In this document: positions 24,301 through 32,100 of the stretch, one piece after another
Layout of the letters: each line of letters starts with the position of its first letter
How positions within the stretch are numbered: the first letter of the stretch is position 1
Source: Trogon surrucura
Lineage: Eukaryota > Chordata > Aves > Trogoniformes > Trogonidae
NCBI GenBank assembly: GCA_020746105.1
Contig: CM036632.1
Span: 4,154,001-4,218,000 of the forward strand
Reading direction: 5' to 3'
Length of the DNA stretch: 64,000 nucleotides
Position numbers and translations under genes: made by a program
The notes under the pieces: generated by a model
What the model was told of the DNA's origin: nothing
What the model saw: only the letters and a program-made list of their open reading frames with translations
Database searches by the model: none

Positions 24301-25911
24301 GTTCTCGCTGCTCACGGGACGGGGCGGTTCCCCCTCCACTATCTGGAGTGGGACGCATGGGATGTGTTTTATACCCCAAGAAAAGCCAGCAAAGAAGCTT
24401 CCCATGGGAGCTAGGCTGCTTCTCCTGGGAAGAATGAGGCACAGAGCGGTCTCTTGGGAGGAGCGGATCTCTGCTCCTGAGTTGCTGTGCCGTGCATGTG
24501 AAGTCCACCACAGCTGTCCTGCAGCTGGAGAGAGCAAACAAGCTCAGCTCTCCTGTGGAAAGAAAATGACTCATCCGAGGTCTTTTCTCCACCCTTCAAC
24601 GGGTGGCAAGGGAAGCAGAGGGGAGCAGGGAGGCTCATGGGGCGCCAGAACACAGTGCTTGTTGCATAAGGTGGTGTTGACAATCTGGCTTAGTGCAGTG
24701 GATCTTCTTAGTAAGTGGCCTCTTGTGGCTGTGCCTTAGTCAGTAGGAAACACGGCATCACTGAGCCCCCGGGACAGCTGTGAGCAAAGAACTTCCATCC
24801 CAAGACAGCCGCCAGTTGACAGTGCTTTACTCCTAACTAAACTGAACAGGAGAAGATTGCCCCCGCCTCTCCTTTCTGTGTATAAATTGATATAAAACTG
24901 AAGGCTCATTTTCTGCCCCTGACTTAGCTGCACTGTCCCCAGCACCCATCCATCAAGTCACCCCACCTGGAGAAGATCACAAACTTTTTGTGTCCTCTCT
25001 GCCCTGGCTGGCAGCTCACCACATTTCCCTGCCAACAGCACACTCCTCTCTGCTCCCCGGGGATCTACATCCGCACCCTGATCGAGGACAGCCCCGCGGC
25101 CGCCGACGGCAGGCTCTCCATTGGGGACCGCATCCTGGCTGTCAATGGCACCAGTCTCATTGGGGCAGACTACCAAAGGTGAGTGGCACCACGCTGGAGG
25201 GTATTGGCACTGCGGGAGTTACTGCTCAAGTCCAGGTTTTCAGCAGTTTTGCAGCAAAGAGCCGAACAGGGTCTTTAAATCCCTGGTGCCACGGTCCTGG
25301 CCAACAATGCAGAGGATGCTGCGGTATGGGCAAGCCGCAGAGAGAGGAGCAACCCATGTGGGACACTGGAAAGGGGGAGAAGGCAGCTGTTTGGCGTGTT
25401 TTGAAGAGGGATGTGCTGGAGAGCACATTTTGGAAATAAATGAGAGGCCCAGAGGTGCAGAGCTGCTCCAGTCCCATCCCACCTAGCCCTCTCACAGGCA
25501 GCGGGGATGGGGCAGCTTGTACCCTGCCTGCCTGTCAGAGGCAGAGCCCAGGTGCCCACGGGGCAGAGCAGCTCAGGGCTTGTTTGCCCTCATCCTGGCA
25601 GCACTTGCACGAAGGCCAGGCTCTCCATAAAGCTACAGAGAAACAGCCCCTGCTTGTGATACTGAGCAGGCACAGAGCAGAGGGTGCAAGTGTTTCGCAG
25701 ATGGGGGGTGTTTTGCAAATGTCCGGGACCTGGCAGGCTCCCTGGGTTGCTGCCAGCCTGTGGGGAGCCAGAATTCACCTCTCTCCCTGTTGCCTCTCTC
25801 TGCAGCGCGGTGGACCTCATCCGCTCTGGAGGGAAGAAGCTGCGGTTTCTGGTCGCCAAGTCGGACATGGAAATAGCCAAAAAAATCAGTTCCAGCTCCT
25901 CTTCCTCCTAG
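9361..25911 (+). CDS. RADIL: RADIL, Ras-associating and dilute domain protein (Rap GTPase effector)
   Basis: RADIL binds activated Rap1 and promotes integrin-dependent adhesion and cell migration, including neural crest migration in zebrafish (known of the family). Fourteen coding exons, all GT-AG, give about 1116 aa against 1075 in human. Domains in order: a basic N-terminus, a Ras-association domain (about 61-163), an Arg/Pro-rich linker (exon 3), an FHA-like domain (about 281-375), a dilute (DIL) domain (about 510-800), an acidic linker, and a C-terminal PDZ domain (about 1011-1098, carboxylate loop GLGM at 1026-1029). I chose the ATG at 9388 (MFYG), because the human protein starts MFYG and it has A at -3. 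An in-frame ATG at 9370 would add MTTSRT in a poorer context. Exon 12 has one extra C in a run at 23766-23772, which shifts the frame and gives an early TGA at 23805. Sequence on both sides stays RADIL-like. It is convergent with AP5Z1. Confidence 0.97.
9388..9919 (+). CDS. RADIL: RADIL coding exon 2 (residues 1-178): N-terminus and RA domain
   Basis: The acceptor is ttccctgcccag ending at 9360 and the donor gtcaga begins at 9920. The exon encodes the basic start with [19 protein letters not shown] and the Ras-association domain from about '[17 protein letters not shown]' to '[14 protein letters not shown]'. These match human RADIL closely. It ends one base into a Gly codon. Bases 9361-9387 are 5' UTR if the MFYG start is used. 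Confidence 0.96.
12509..12598. promoter_or_regulatory. Candidate intronic regulatory cluster of TAAT/ATTA cores
   Basis: Within about 85 bases of otherwise GC-rich intron lie caattac, ccattatcc, cctaattag, tttattagc and actaattagc. That is five homeodomain-type core sites, two of them palindromic taatta. Such clusters occur in developmental enhancers. No function is shown by sequence alone. Confidence 0.3.
14076..14102. repeat. Poly-C tract (C16-A-C10)
   Basis: A run of 16 C, one A, then 10 C lies in RADIL intron 2. The opposite strand is G-rich and could form a G-quadruplex, while the C strand could form an i-motif. Such tracts are prone to length errors in sequencing. Confidence 0.95.
15251..15264 (+). 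repeat. C14 run near the RADIL exon 3 acceptor
   Basis: Fourteen consecutive C lie about 30 bases upstream of the exon 3 acceptor and form part of its pyrimidine tract. Length variation here could affect splicing or read accuracy. Confidence 0.9.
15293..15600 (+). CDS. RADIL: RADIL coding exon 3 (residues 178-280): Arg/Pro-rich linker
   Basis: The acceptor is ccatccccgcag and the donor gtaagc. The exon opens [20 protein letters not shown], runs through a proline-rich stretch and the conserved [14 protein letters not shown] motif, and ends [21 protein letters not shown]. Both ends match human RADIL. The exon is extremely GC-rich, so the linker is biased to Arg, Pro, Gly and Ala. It leads into the FHA-like domain. 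Confidence 0.95.
15601..16629 (+). other. RADIL: RADIL intron 3
   Basis: A 1-kb intron, CpG-rich at its left end, with a MIR-like remnant in reverse orientation near 16.2 kb. No exon was seen. Confidence 0.7.
16188..16240 (-). repeat. MIR-like SINE fragment, reverse orientation
   Basis: 'tacagctggggaaactgagg' followed by 'cacggggtggttatgtgag' is the reverse complement of the MIR core and its preceding block ('cacttaacctctctg...' type). It is the second-best MIR match in the window. Confidence 0.55.
16630..17295 (+). CDS. RADIL: RADIL coding exon 4 (residues 281-502): FHA-like domain and start of DIL region
   Basis: The acceptor is catttggcag and the donor gtcagt. This is the largest coding exon (666 bp). 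It encodes [18 protein letters not shown], the [20 protein letters not shown] block and [19 protein letters not shown], which form the FHA-like fold. It then has a CxxC-like 'VCGACGSLL', and LLLEFEP...[28 protein letters not shown], the start of the dilute region. All are collinear with human RADIL. Confidence 0.96.
17467..17504 (+). CDS. RADIL: RADIL coding exon 5 (38-bp small exon)
   Basis: The acceptor is cccttgccag and the donor gtaagt. The exon encodes [12 protein letters not shown] plus two bases of the next codon, matching human EKTKELAEKQAQ. It fits the phases of both neighbours. Confidence 0.93.
17505..19047 (+). other. RADIL: RADIL intron 5
   Basis: This 1.5-kb intron is about one third CR1 LINE (17711-18245). 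The rest shows no exon. Confidence 0.75.
17711..18245 (-). mobile_element. CR1 LINE, 5'-truncated, reverse to RADIL
   Basis: The copy begins with the reverse complement of the CR1 tail ('gaatcacagaatcacagaat') and continues through the typical avian CR1 3' region. The minus strand encodes the remnant C-terminus of the CR1 reverse transcriptase protein, including [20 protein letters not shown] and an [16 protein letters not shown] motif just before its stop. An upstream piece ([16 protein letters not shown], about 18.2 kb) is in another frame, so the copy carries at least one frameshift and is inactive. It is truncated at its 5' end near 18245. Confidence 0.93.
19048..19208 (+). CDS. RADIL: RADIL coding exon 6 (residues 515-568): DIL domain
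   Basis: The acceptor is tctctccccag and the donor gtaggg. The exon encodes [19 protein letters not shown], then [16 protein letters not shown] and [12 protein letters not shown], closely matching the human dilute-domain segment. It ends one base into Gly. Confidence 0.95.
19209..19818 (+). other. RADIL: RADIL intron 6
   Basis: A 610-bp intron with a short GGAGGA tract near 19378 and an A-run followed by a T-run near 19600-19620. No exon was seen. Confidence 0.7.
19819..19931 (+). CDS. RADIL: RADIL coding exon 7 (residues 569-606): DIL domain
   Basis: The acceptor is accccttag and the donor gtatgt. The exon encodes [20 protein letters not shown] and then [17 protein letters not shown], nearly identical to human RADIL. 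Confidence 0.95.
19932..20796 (+). other. RADIL: RADIL intron 7
   Basis: An 865-bp intron. The right half has a short AT-rich patch (about 20597-20630) and an A/C-rich patch before the acceptor. No exon was seen. Confidence 0.7.
20797..21034 (+). CDS. RADIL: RADIL coding exon 8 (residues 607-685): DIL domain
   Basis: The acceptor is gctctctctgcag and the donor gtcagt. The exon encodes [20 protein letters not shown], then [19 protein letters not shown] and [18 protein letters not shown]. All are collinear with the human protein. Confidence 0.96.
21035..21593 (+). other. RADIL: RADIL intron 8
   Basis: A 559-bp intron with no recognisable exon or repeat. Confidence 0.7.
21594..21766 (+). CDS. 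RADIL: RADIL coding exon 9 (residues 686-743): DIL domain
   Basis: The acceptor is ctgcctccgcag and the donor gtaagg. The exon encodes [20 protein letters not shown], then [21 protein letters not shown] and [11 protein letters not shown], matching human RADIL. Confidence 0.95.
21989..22139 (+). CDS. RADIL: RADIL coding exon 10 (residues 744-793): end of DIL domain
   Basis: The acceptor is tcttccctcag and the donor gtgagc. The exon opens [20 protein letters not shown], the conserved dilute-domain tail, and ends TFQP plus one base. The preceding intron (21767-21988) is only 222 bp. Confidence 0.95.
22465..22655 (+). CDS. RADIL: RADIL coding exon 11 (residues 794-857)
   Basis: The acceptor is ccacctttcag and the donor gtagcc. 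The exon encodes [20 protein letters not shown], then [19 protein letters not shown] and [11 protein letters not shown], conserved with human. It then enters a variable linker ending GPGSVPPK. Confidence 0.95.
22656..23492 (+). other. RADIL: RADIL intron 11
   Basis: An 837-bp intron with no recognisable exon or interspersed repeat. A minus-strand open frame of 262 codons spans its right part and exon 12 but is only the antisense shadow of GC-rich sequence. Confidence 0.7.
23493..23887 (+). CDS. RADIL: RADIL coding exon 12 (linker), with an apparent +1 frameshift
   Basis: The acceptor is ccttcttaag and the donor gtaccg. The upstream part reads [20 protein letters not shown] and on to the family motif SCLLTPP. 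At 23766-23772 there is a run of seven C. With six, the frame would continue [13 protein letters not shown] and [15 protein letters not shown] to the donor in the phase exon 13 needs. As written, the frame ends at TGA 23805-23807, removing the PDZ domain. Exon length is 395, one more than the 394 that fits the phases of both flanking exons. Sequencing or assembly error, polymorphism and true loss are all possible. I favour error. Confidence 0.9.
24157..24296 (+). CDS. RADIL: RADIL coding exon 13 (residues 989-1035): start of PDZ domain
   Basis: The acceptor is tctcccctgccag and the donor gtgagt. The exon encodes a Ser-rich stretch ([13 protein letters not shown]), then [20 protein letters not shown]. 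The first PDZ strand and the carboxylate-binding GLGM loop lie here. It is in the frame expected if exon 12 had one base fewer. Confidence 0.94.
24297..25038 (+). other. RADIL: RADIL intron 13
   Basis: A 742-bp intron. An alternative acceptor AG lies at 25013-25014, 24 bases before the homology-supported one at 25037-25038. Confidence 0.7.
25039..25178 (+). CDS. RADIL: RADIL coding exon 14 (residues 1036-1082): PDZ domain
   Basis: The acceptor is ccctgccaacag and the donor gtgagt. The exon encodes [20 protein letters not shown], then [19 protein letters not shown], the central PDZ strands and helix. This start aligns with human without a gap. An in-frame acceptor 24 bases upstream would add LTTFPCQQ. 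Confidence 0.94.
25179..25805 (+). other. RADIL: RADIL intron 14
   Basis: A 627-bp intron with no recognisable exon or repeat. The AATAAA at about 25434 is intronic. Confidence 0.7.
25806..25911 (+). CDS. RADIL: RADIL coding exon 15 (residues 1082-1116): end of PDZ domain, stop
   Basis: The acceptor is cctctctctgcag. The exon encodes [20 protein letters not shown], then MEIAKKI followed by seven Ser and TAG at 25909-25911. The poly-Ser tail replaces a different short tail in human. Confidence 0.96.
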
Positions 25912-28150
25912 TCCCTGTGGTACGAGGGTTCTTCTGCAGTAGTGTGTGGCTACAGCTCTGGTCAAGGCCGACCTCAAGGAGCCTGGAGTTGCATGAGGGA
26001 GGAGGACCAGGGCTCCCCAAATGGACCAGGACTCCGCAACTGCCCTCGATTTGCTTTTCGACACCTTGCTCCTGCGCTGTAGCAGAGAAGAGGACACGTA
26101 AGGGTGAAGCACGCTTCTCCTGCTGCACTGGCTGAGAGCATCATTACTGACCCATTGCCCGGCCTCGCCTTCTACCATATCACCTTTCTCAAGAGCTTTC
26201 CTGGTCCTTCATCCTCTCTGGCAGGGGACAGGAAGGGGATGTTCTCCCAATGGGGACAGTAGGCAGGCTCCTCTGTTCCTCTAGACTGGCAGCCCTCTGT
26301 GATCTTCATGCTGGCAGGCAGAAGGCTTGAAACACCTTTAGGATTTAAAGATTAGCATGTGGGGCAGGCCTGGGTTTTGCTGTGGCAGCAGCCACCTGAA
26401 GTGCTAGCATGTCAAGCTGGAAAAGGTGCCCAGCTCTTCAGGTGACAGAGGCAGCACAAGCACCCAGGAGCAGGATTCCAAGCTGGATGCATCGCTAGGA
26501 GCTCAGTTCCCTCATGCTGTGCCCTAAGTCAGGTGCCTTTCTGCTGCTGCACTACAATCACGTTGCCCCCAGCCCTGCTTCGGGATGGGAAGCAGCTACA
26601 GCAAAGGGCTGACACCACCAGCACTTTCCTGTGAGTCCTGAGGAGAGCCCCTTGAAGGAGAGGACTCTCTTGTCCTTGCTCGCACAGAGGTACTGCCTGG
26701 CTCTGGTACCACAGTTCCGGGAGAAGGTCCCCAGGACTGGACCAGCAGCATGGGGCATTCACAGCAGAGAATTCCCCTATGCAGGAGCTGTTGTCCTCTC
26801 CAATGGGCAAATAGCGCTTCTGTGCCTGCCCCTGGTCCCTGCAAGATGGGAACAGTGTGTTTGTGCCGCCAGGAACCCGAGTGAGCCCAGCAGGGTGCGG
26901 TGCCAGACCCCAGGTGTGGCCGACACGAACCCAGGCAGATGAACGACATCTCAGCACCGTGTCCTGGTCCTCTCCTGCCAGCTTTGCCAGGCTATTGTTG
27001 GCCACCCTCTTTTCTGCCCAGCTCAGAGCACCTCAGAAATACATTCTACTGATATGCCCATGGGTAGTGACAGGCGGCAAAGGCTTCCTCTTTGGAAGGT
27101 CAGTCTTGAAGGTCCCCGAAAGAGCTCTGCTATCTGCTGCCACCAGCAACGGTGTCAGCAGAGCTGGGGTGGCAGCTCCATCGTGTGGCTGGCAGGTCCT
27201 CTGCACGCCCGGCCTCCTGCCCGCCGAGTCCTCCCCACGCGTTTAGCTACATTAATGGGATAAATTCGACCTGATTTCCGCATATAGACAGATACCAAGA
27301 CCTAGTTTAGCGGGACCCTATTAAAACAGCCTGCTGCAAAGCCCTACATCGCACCCTGCACTTCAACCAGCATGGTCTAGGCTCTGGCAGCAAATCAGCT
27401 ACTCACGCAGCATCTCACAACACCACGCTCTGAGGATTGCGCTGCTAAAAAAGGGATGCTTAACAGGGTTGGCCTTAATTAAGCTTCGCTGCTGTAGTTT
27501 TGGTTTCTGCGCTTAGTCTTGCACTTTGCGGAAGGAGAGAGATGTCAAAATAATGCAACGCAGGGGAAACGCTCCACTGCTGGATTTTTAACGCAGCCTG
27601 GCCTGCCTTTTTAAGGGCAAAATGGACAAAGCACCTTCACCGAGACACTAGTGCCTTGCTTCTCTGCTAGGCTGTGCTCGTGTCAACTGGCCTGGGGTGT
27701 TACCCCAGCAGGGACTGGGATCAACATATCCCTCCTGCCGCTGACTCAGATGTACCAGGCAGGCGAGCGAAGGCTCAGGGCCCTGCAGGGCTCCTGGTGA
27801 TTCACTCAACTTAAAATCACGTAGATATGTTGGCCTGTTATCCGCCACCGAGCTCAGCAGGTTTGTAGGGTGGGAAACGGGCTGCCTCGAGCCCCATGGC
27901 AAACTGCGTGTACTCCTTACCCACCCCCTGCCTGGAAGCCACGGCTTGAGGGAGGTTTGGTTTGCACTGTAGGCAGTTCTGGGGCTGCACCCTGGCAAGT
28001 TCCAGTGGTTTCAACACTGCTCCCTGCTGAGCCTGACTCTCCAGGCACCCCTGGGGGGTGGGAAACAGCCCTAGAGCTCTGTGTGTATTGCTCACAGAGC
28101 AGTCAGGTATTGAAAGACTGTAAATAAACCCAGCTATTTCCTAGTGTGCA
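25912..28150 (+). other. RADIL: RADIL 3' UTR (extent inferred)
   Basis: No coding exon of either gene lies here. The first AATAAA downstream of the RADIL stop is at 28123-28128, followed by a GT-rich stretch, and another lies at 28331-28336. The UTR is therefore about 2.2-2.4 kb. Transcript data would be needed to confirm it. Confidence 0.55.
28119..28128 (+). terminator. RADIL: Poly(A) signal of RADIL overlapping a Pumilio-type element
   Basis: TGTAAATA (28119-28126) overlaps AATAAA (28123-28128), followed about 25 bases later by 'tagtgtgcatgag'. This is the first AATAAA downstream of the RADIL stop. Confidence 0.5.
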
Positions 28151-28330
28151 TGAGGGCTTGCTTCTCCTGGGAGGAGCAGCGGGATGTATTCACCTACCCC
28201 CCTTGTTAATAATGTACAGCTCCAATGTGTATAAACTTCTTGTGCAGACTCAGAACACAGCATGGCACCTGTTTGACACGGGGCTGATGTATATTAAGAA
28301 ATGCTCTTAGTGTCAACAATGAACCGGATC

Positions 28331-28336
28331 AATAAA
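28331..28336 (+). terminator. RADIL: Second candidate poly(A) signal of RADIL
   Basis: AATAAA is followed by 'ctctctaagctccggtctgg'. Use of this site would bring RADIL within 0.6 kb of the AP5Z1 stop on the other strand. Confidence 0.45.
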
Positions 28337-28898
28337 CCTCTCTAAGCTCCGGTCTGGTAGCTGTCTCTTGGATCTCGACACGTTCGCTCTGATGGTAAGA
28401 CAGAAGAGCAGTGAGGGCTCACAGCAGACTTCATGGAGGTACTTCTGCATTCTCCACCTCGCACAGGCCTTCGCTTGGCTGATCTGCTGCATGCAGAGCG
28501 GCAGTAAAACCAGCACAGGCAGAGCCAGGATCTAGTGAGGTCAGAGGAGGGGAGGGAAGAAGTAGGTCTCCAAAGGGGCATGGTGTGCTGGCAGGGTATT
28601 AAATGCATACATTGACTCTCCTGCCATATTCACAGAAATCCACTGGGATTTTCAATCCATACTGGTCAGGGAGAGATAAGACATGCTCAGGAGGCAGAAA
28701 AGCACCAGGCACTAGGAGACAGAAACACAAACAGCCTCAGAGCAGAACAACAGCCTCAGTTCTACTTATTCCTGTTTTCTGTTTCACTCAGCATCATTTG
28801 TTCCTCATTCCCAGTTCAGAGCAGGGCCTCAGCCTTGAGCGTCAGCAGTGTCCAACGAGTTACAGTGGGGGCTGGAGCCTCCCAGAAACCTCATGCCC
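28337..28898 (-). other. AP5Z1: AP5Z1 3' UTR (extent unknown)
   Basis: This follows the AP5Z1 stop on the minus strand. No AATAAA on the minus strand was seen between 28898 and about 27000. Weaker variants exist (AATACA near 28185 and 28084, AATATA near 28294). The two convergent genes may therefore overlap at their 3' ends. Confidence 0.4.
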
Positions 28899-29169
28899 TC
28901 ACCCTGGCCTGAAGCCAGGAGTTGGTTCGAGAAGGCGGGTGACTATCCTCAGGGCAAAAGGGAGAGTGTCATTCGCCTCTCTCTGAAACCGCGTAGCGGC
29001 CGTATCTACAGGTGGTGTGAACACAAACTGAGCCACACTTGGCATTTTCAGTAGGTTCATGAGCTCAGTTGCCCGGATAAGGAGCTCCTCGAGGTCCTCC
29101 TCGCAGTAAACGGAGGTGACAGCTGGGCTCTGCACAAATGTCTTCATCTTGGACAGGAACATGGACACT
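28899..29169 (-). CDS. AP5Z1: AP5Z1 coding exon 17 (residues 722-811), stop
   Basis: The acceptor on the minus strand is ttctctcctgcag. The exon encodes [20 protein letters not shown], then [21 protein letters not shown] and ends TPGFRPG with TGA at 28901-28899. Human ends AGLMPG. Confidence 0.96.
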
Positions 29170-32100
29170 CTGCAGGAGAGAAGGACACGGACATCAGCTG
29201 GCAGGACCCTTGTGCTCAGCAATGTCACTACTTGAGCCTGCGTACTCCAAAAGATTCTGTTGTAGGTGAACACCAGATGCTACCCGCCCCCTCCTCCTGA
29301 GGCACAGTGTTAGTCAGCAGATGAATCCCACTTCCCCAAACTGCGCTCCTCCACAGCTTGCTTCCTCTGTCCTCTCTCAGATTCAGGTTCCATCAGTTGT
29401 CAAGCTTGATTATTTAACACTAGCAACCATCTGTGTACGGACCCATAAGATCTGCACGTTTCAGCCCTTTGGCCTTCCCCGCCATCCCTCTTCACCTGGG
29501 GATCAAGTCCTGGCTGCGAGCTGCCAGCTTGGTCAAGGTGGCCATGAGGGCACTGATGGCACGGGGCGCGTAGCCGGGGGTGCTGGCCAGTGGTCGGAGC
29601 TGGGTGATTTCAAAGAGCACGGCCTCCAGAGTCTCAAAGAAGCGGGTGATCTGCTCAACGGTGCAGCGCTTGTCGTAGGACAGAGACATGTACTCTCCAA
29701 TAGCCCAGACCTGAAGCAAAGGCAGATGTGCTCAGGGCAAGCAGAAGGAAAGGGAATCAAACGATTTTTAGGGAATAGCAAATCAGATTAGATAATGCTA
29801 GGACACAGGAGAGAAGGGAAGGCGACCAACAGATTGCACTGCAGTTGGAGCAGCCTGTGGCAGAAGAAGGCAGGCCCTACTTACCAGGTGGGTAAAGAGG
29901 GCTTCCTTGTTCTGGACATTGCTGACTGTTCCTGAGAAGTCCAGAATCTCTGTGGACAATTCCACGATGACTGCAGGTCGCAGCTTGCAAAGCACCACCA
30001 GCTGCGAGCTCAGCACGCTGGAGGAAAAAGATGGAGAGAAGTCAGACCACAGGCAAGGTGGTCATCACCAGGCTGAGGAGGTGCTGGCAGTCCTCAGCCT
30101 CTGGCACAGCGGCTGCACGCTCCATACTTCCAGCAAGGCTGAAATCCCCATTCTGCACCCTCCTAAGATATGTCACAGCAAGGACTGGGCCACAACTGAA
30201 AAGGCTCCTGGGCTACCCGGGGCTGCCAGGGTCCTGCCAGTGGAAGGGCTGGGAGCTCGGCTGGGCCTCCTGTCCCATCTCACCTGTACACTTCGTCTTG
30301 AAATGCCGGGATCTCATAGAGCTGGTCACTTCTCTGCAGCAGCAGCACCACCAGCTGGTTTATCAGGGGCCCACCTGCAAACTAAGAACCAGCCCGTGTT
30401 TCAGCAATACCAGTGACTTCCAGCAGCCAAAAACTAAACTAACCAGCCAGATAAGACAGAAGCAGTCTGACCTAGCAGGCGGGGAGCAGTGCACAAAGCA
30501 GGTATCAGGCACCCATTCTGCTCTCACCCACTTCCTTTACAGCTGGCTGAGAGAAGTGTGAGAACACTACACGGTGGAGCTTTTCTGCTTCTCTGGATGA
30601 AGTGGCCAGCTCAGGGCTGCTTTATGCCAGCATTAGCCCATTCCACCCTCCCCTCATGCACCCCACTGCAGCATCTTAAAAATTTTGCTTCTACAGCTGC
30701 TCTTCACATAACAAGAGATTCTTTACAGCACAACTGTAAGCCAAACTCTCCCATGAGGATCTACCTCTGCCACCACCCTGAAAAAGAGTTCCAGTAAGAC
30801 AGGGACAGTCTCTGCACACTGCACAACCCTTGGGCTGCTGGCCAGGGATCCCAGCAGCTGCCGAAGTGGAATCAACCTGTGGGCAAGAGAAAAAATACTG
30901 TTGAAGGCTTGTTCCCAGCTACTCTCCTGGTTGCCCTTCCCTATCCCACCACCAAGGCCTTTGAGTGCTTGGCAAAGCTAACGTGGGGAAGATCAAATCC
31001 ACCTCACCCCAGACGAGAGCAGCTATGCCTCTCCCAGCAATCCCAGTGCTGCCTCCCAGAGCTGAACCAAACCCTTAGGGCAGTCTCCTACAGCAGCTTC
31101 TTACCTCTCTGCAGTCTCCTCAGGAGCGGACTCGGTGCGGAGGAGATACTGGAACATGCTCTTGTAGAGGGGATGTCGAAAGGCTTCCAGACAGGTGGTT
31201 GGCTTCACTGCTGGGTCGCTGGCAGCCCTCTCCGAGGTAGGAAGAGCAGTTGACCTAGCAGGAGGCACACAGAGAACATGCTGCGTTATGAGATGCCCGG
31301 ACATGACTGGAATCCTGAACTATGCAGTAACTCCCTTTCCACTGAAATGAGGACAGCAAGTTGGTCTAATCCAGGCTCCCTGGAAGCCAGAGAACCAGGG
31401 CGACAGAAAATTGTGAGCTCAGACCTCCCAGGCTCACCAATAGTTCCAGAATTGCTTCTGTATCACTCCTGAAAAAGAGGAAAATGGCATCATGTCCCTC
31501 TCAGACATCGAAGCCCACTAACACCTTGCCGAAAGGATGACTCCCTTTTCTCAGTGCTCCAAAAAGAGCCGCTAATGTCAGGGAAGACAAGGAAGAGAGA
31601 GGTACATCAGTGAGAGCCAGTCCTGGTCCTATCCCACCTTCCTGGAGACTCACAGTTCCTAATGACCTCAGGAAGAAATCTCTGTATGCCTCCAGAACAA
31701 AGCCAAAAAAGAGACGTAAGAGCAGAGAGGGAAGACCACGTAGCCCACACCTTTGTGCTGAGGTGGCGGCTCATGGCAGATGCTCCAGCACATGACAACC
31801 ATTTGGGAGATGAATATGGAGAGGGGAATGACAAGAGCTTCCTGAGCCGCAGAGACAGTCCAGTACTGAAGTGTAAGAGTCAGTCACCTTCTCTTCCCAT
31901 GCACAGCACATTACTAGGGAATCTGGGCTGCCCTATGTGCAGCTCGGTGTTAACCTGACTGTAGCAGATACCTCTTGTTCTGCGACAGCAGCAGCCAGAA
32001 GGCAGCTGAGGATCAGAGAAGCATGTACTAGGCTATCGTCAATGCCAAGACCTTCATTAGCAAGTAAGAGGAAGGGAAAGTAGCGTTACCTCAGCTGGAT

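Noticed and set aside
25440..26135. Plus-strand open frame of 231 codons spanning RADIL intron 14 and exon 15
   Set aside because: It is in a different frame from the recognised last exon and has no family resemblance.
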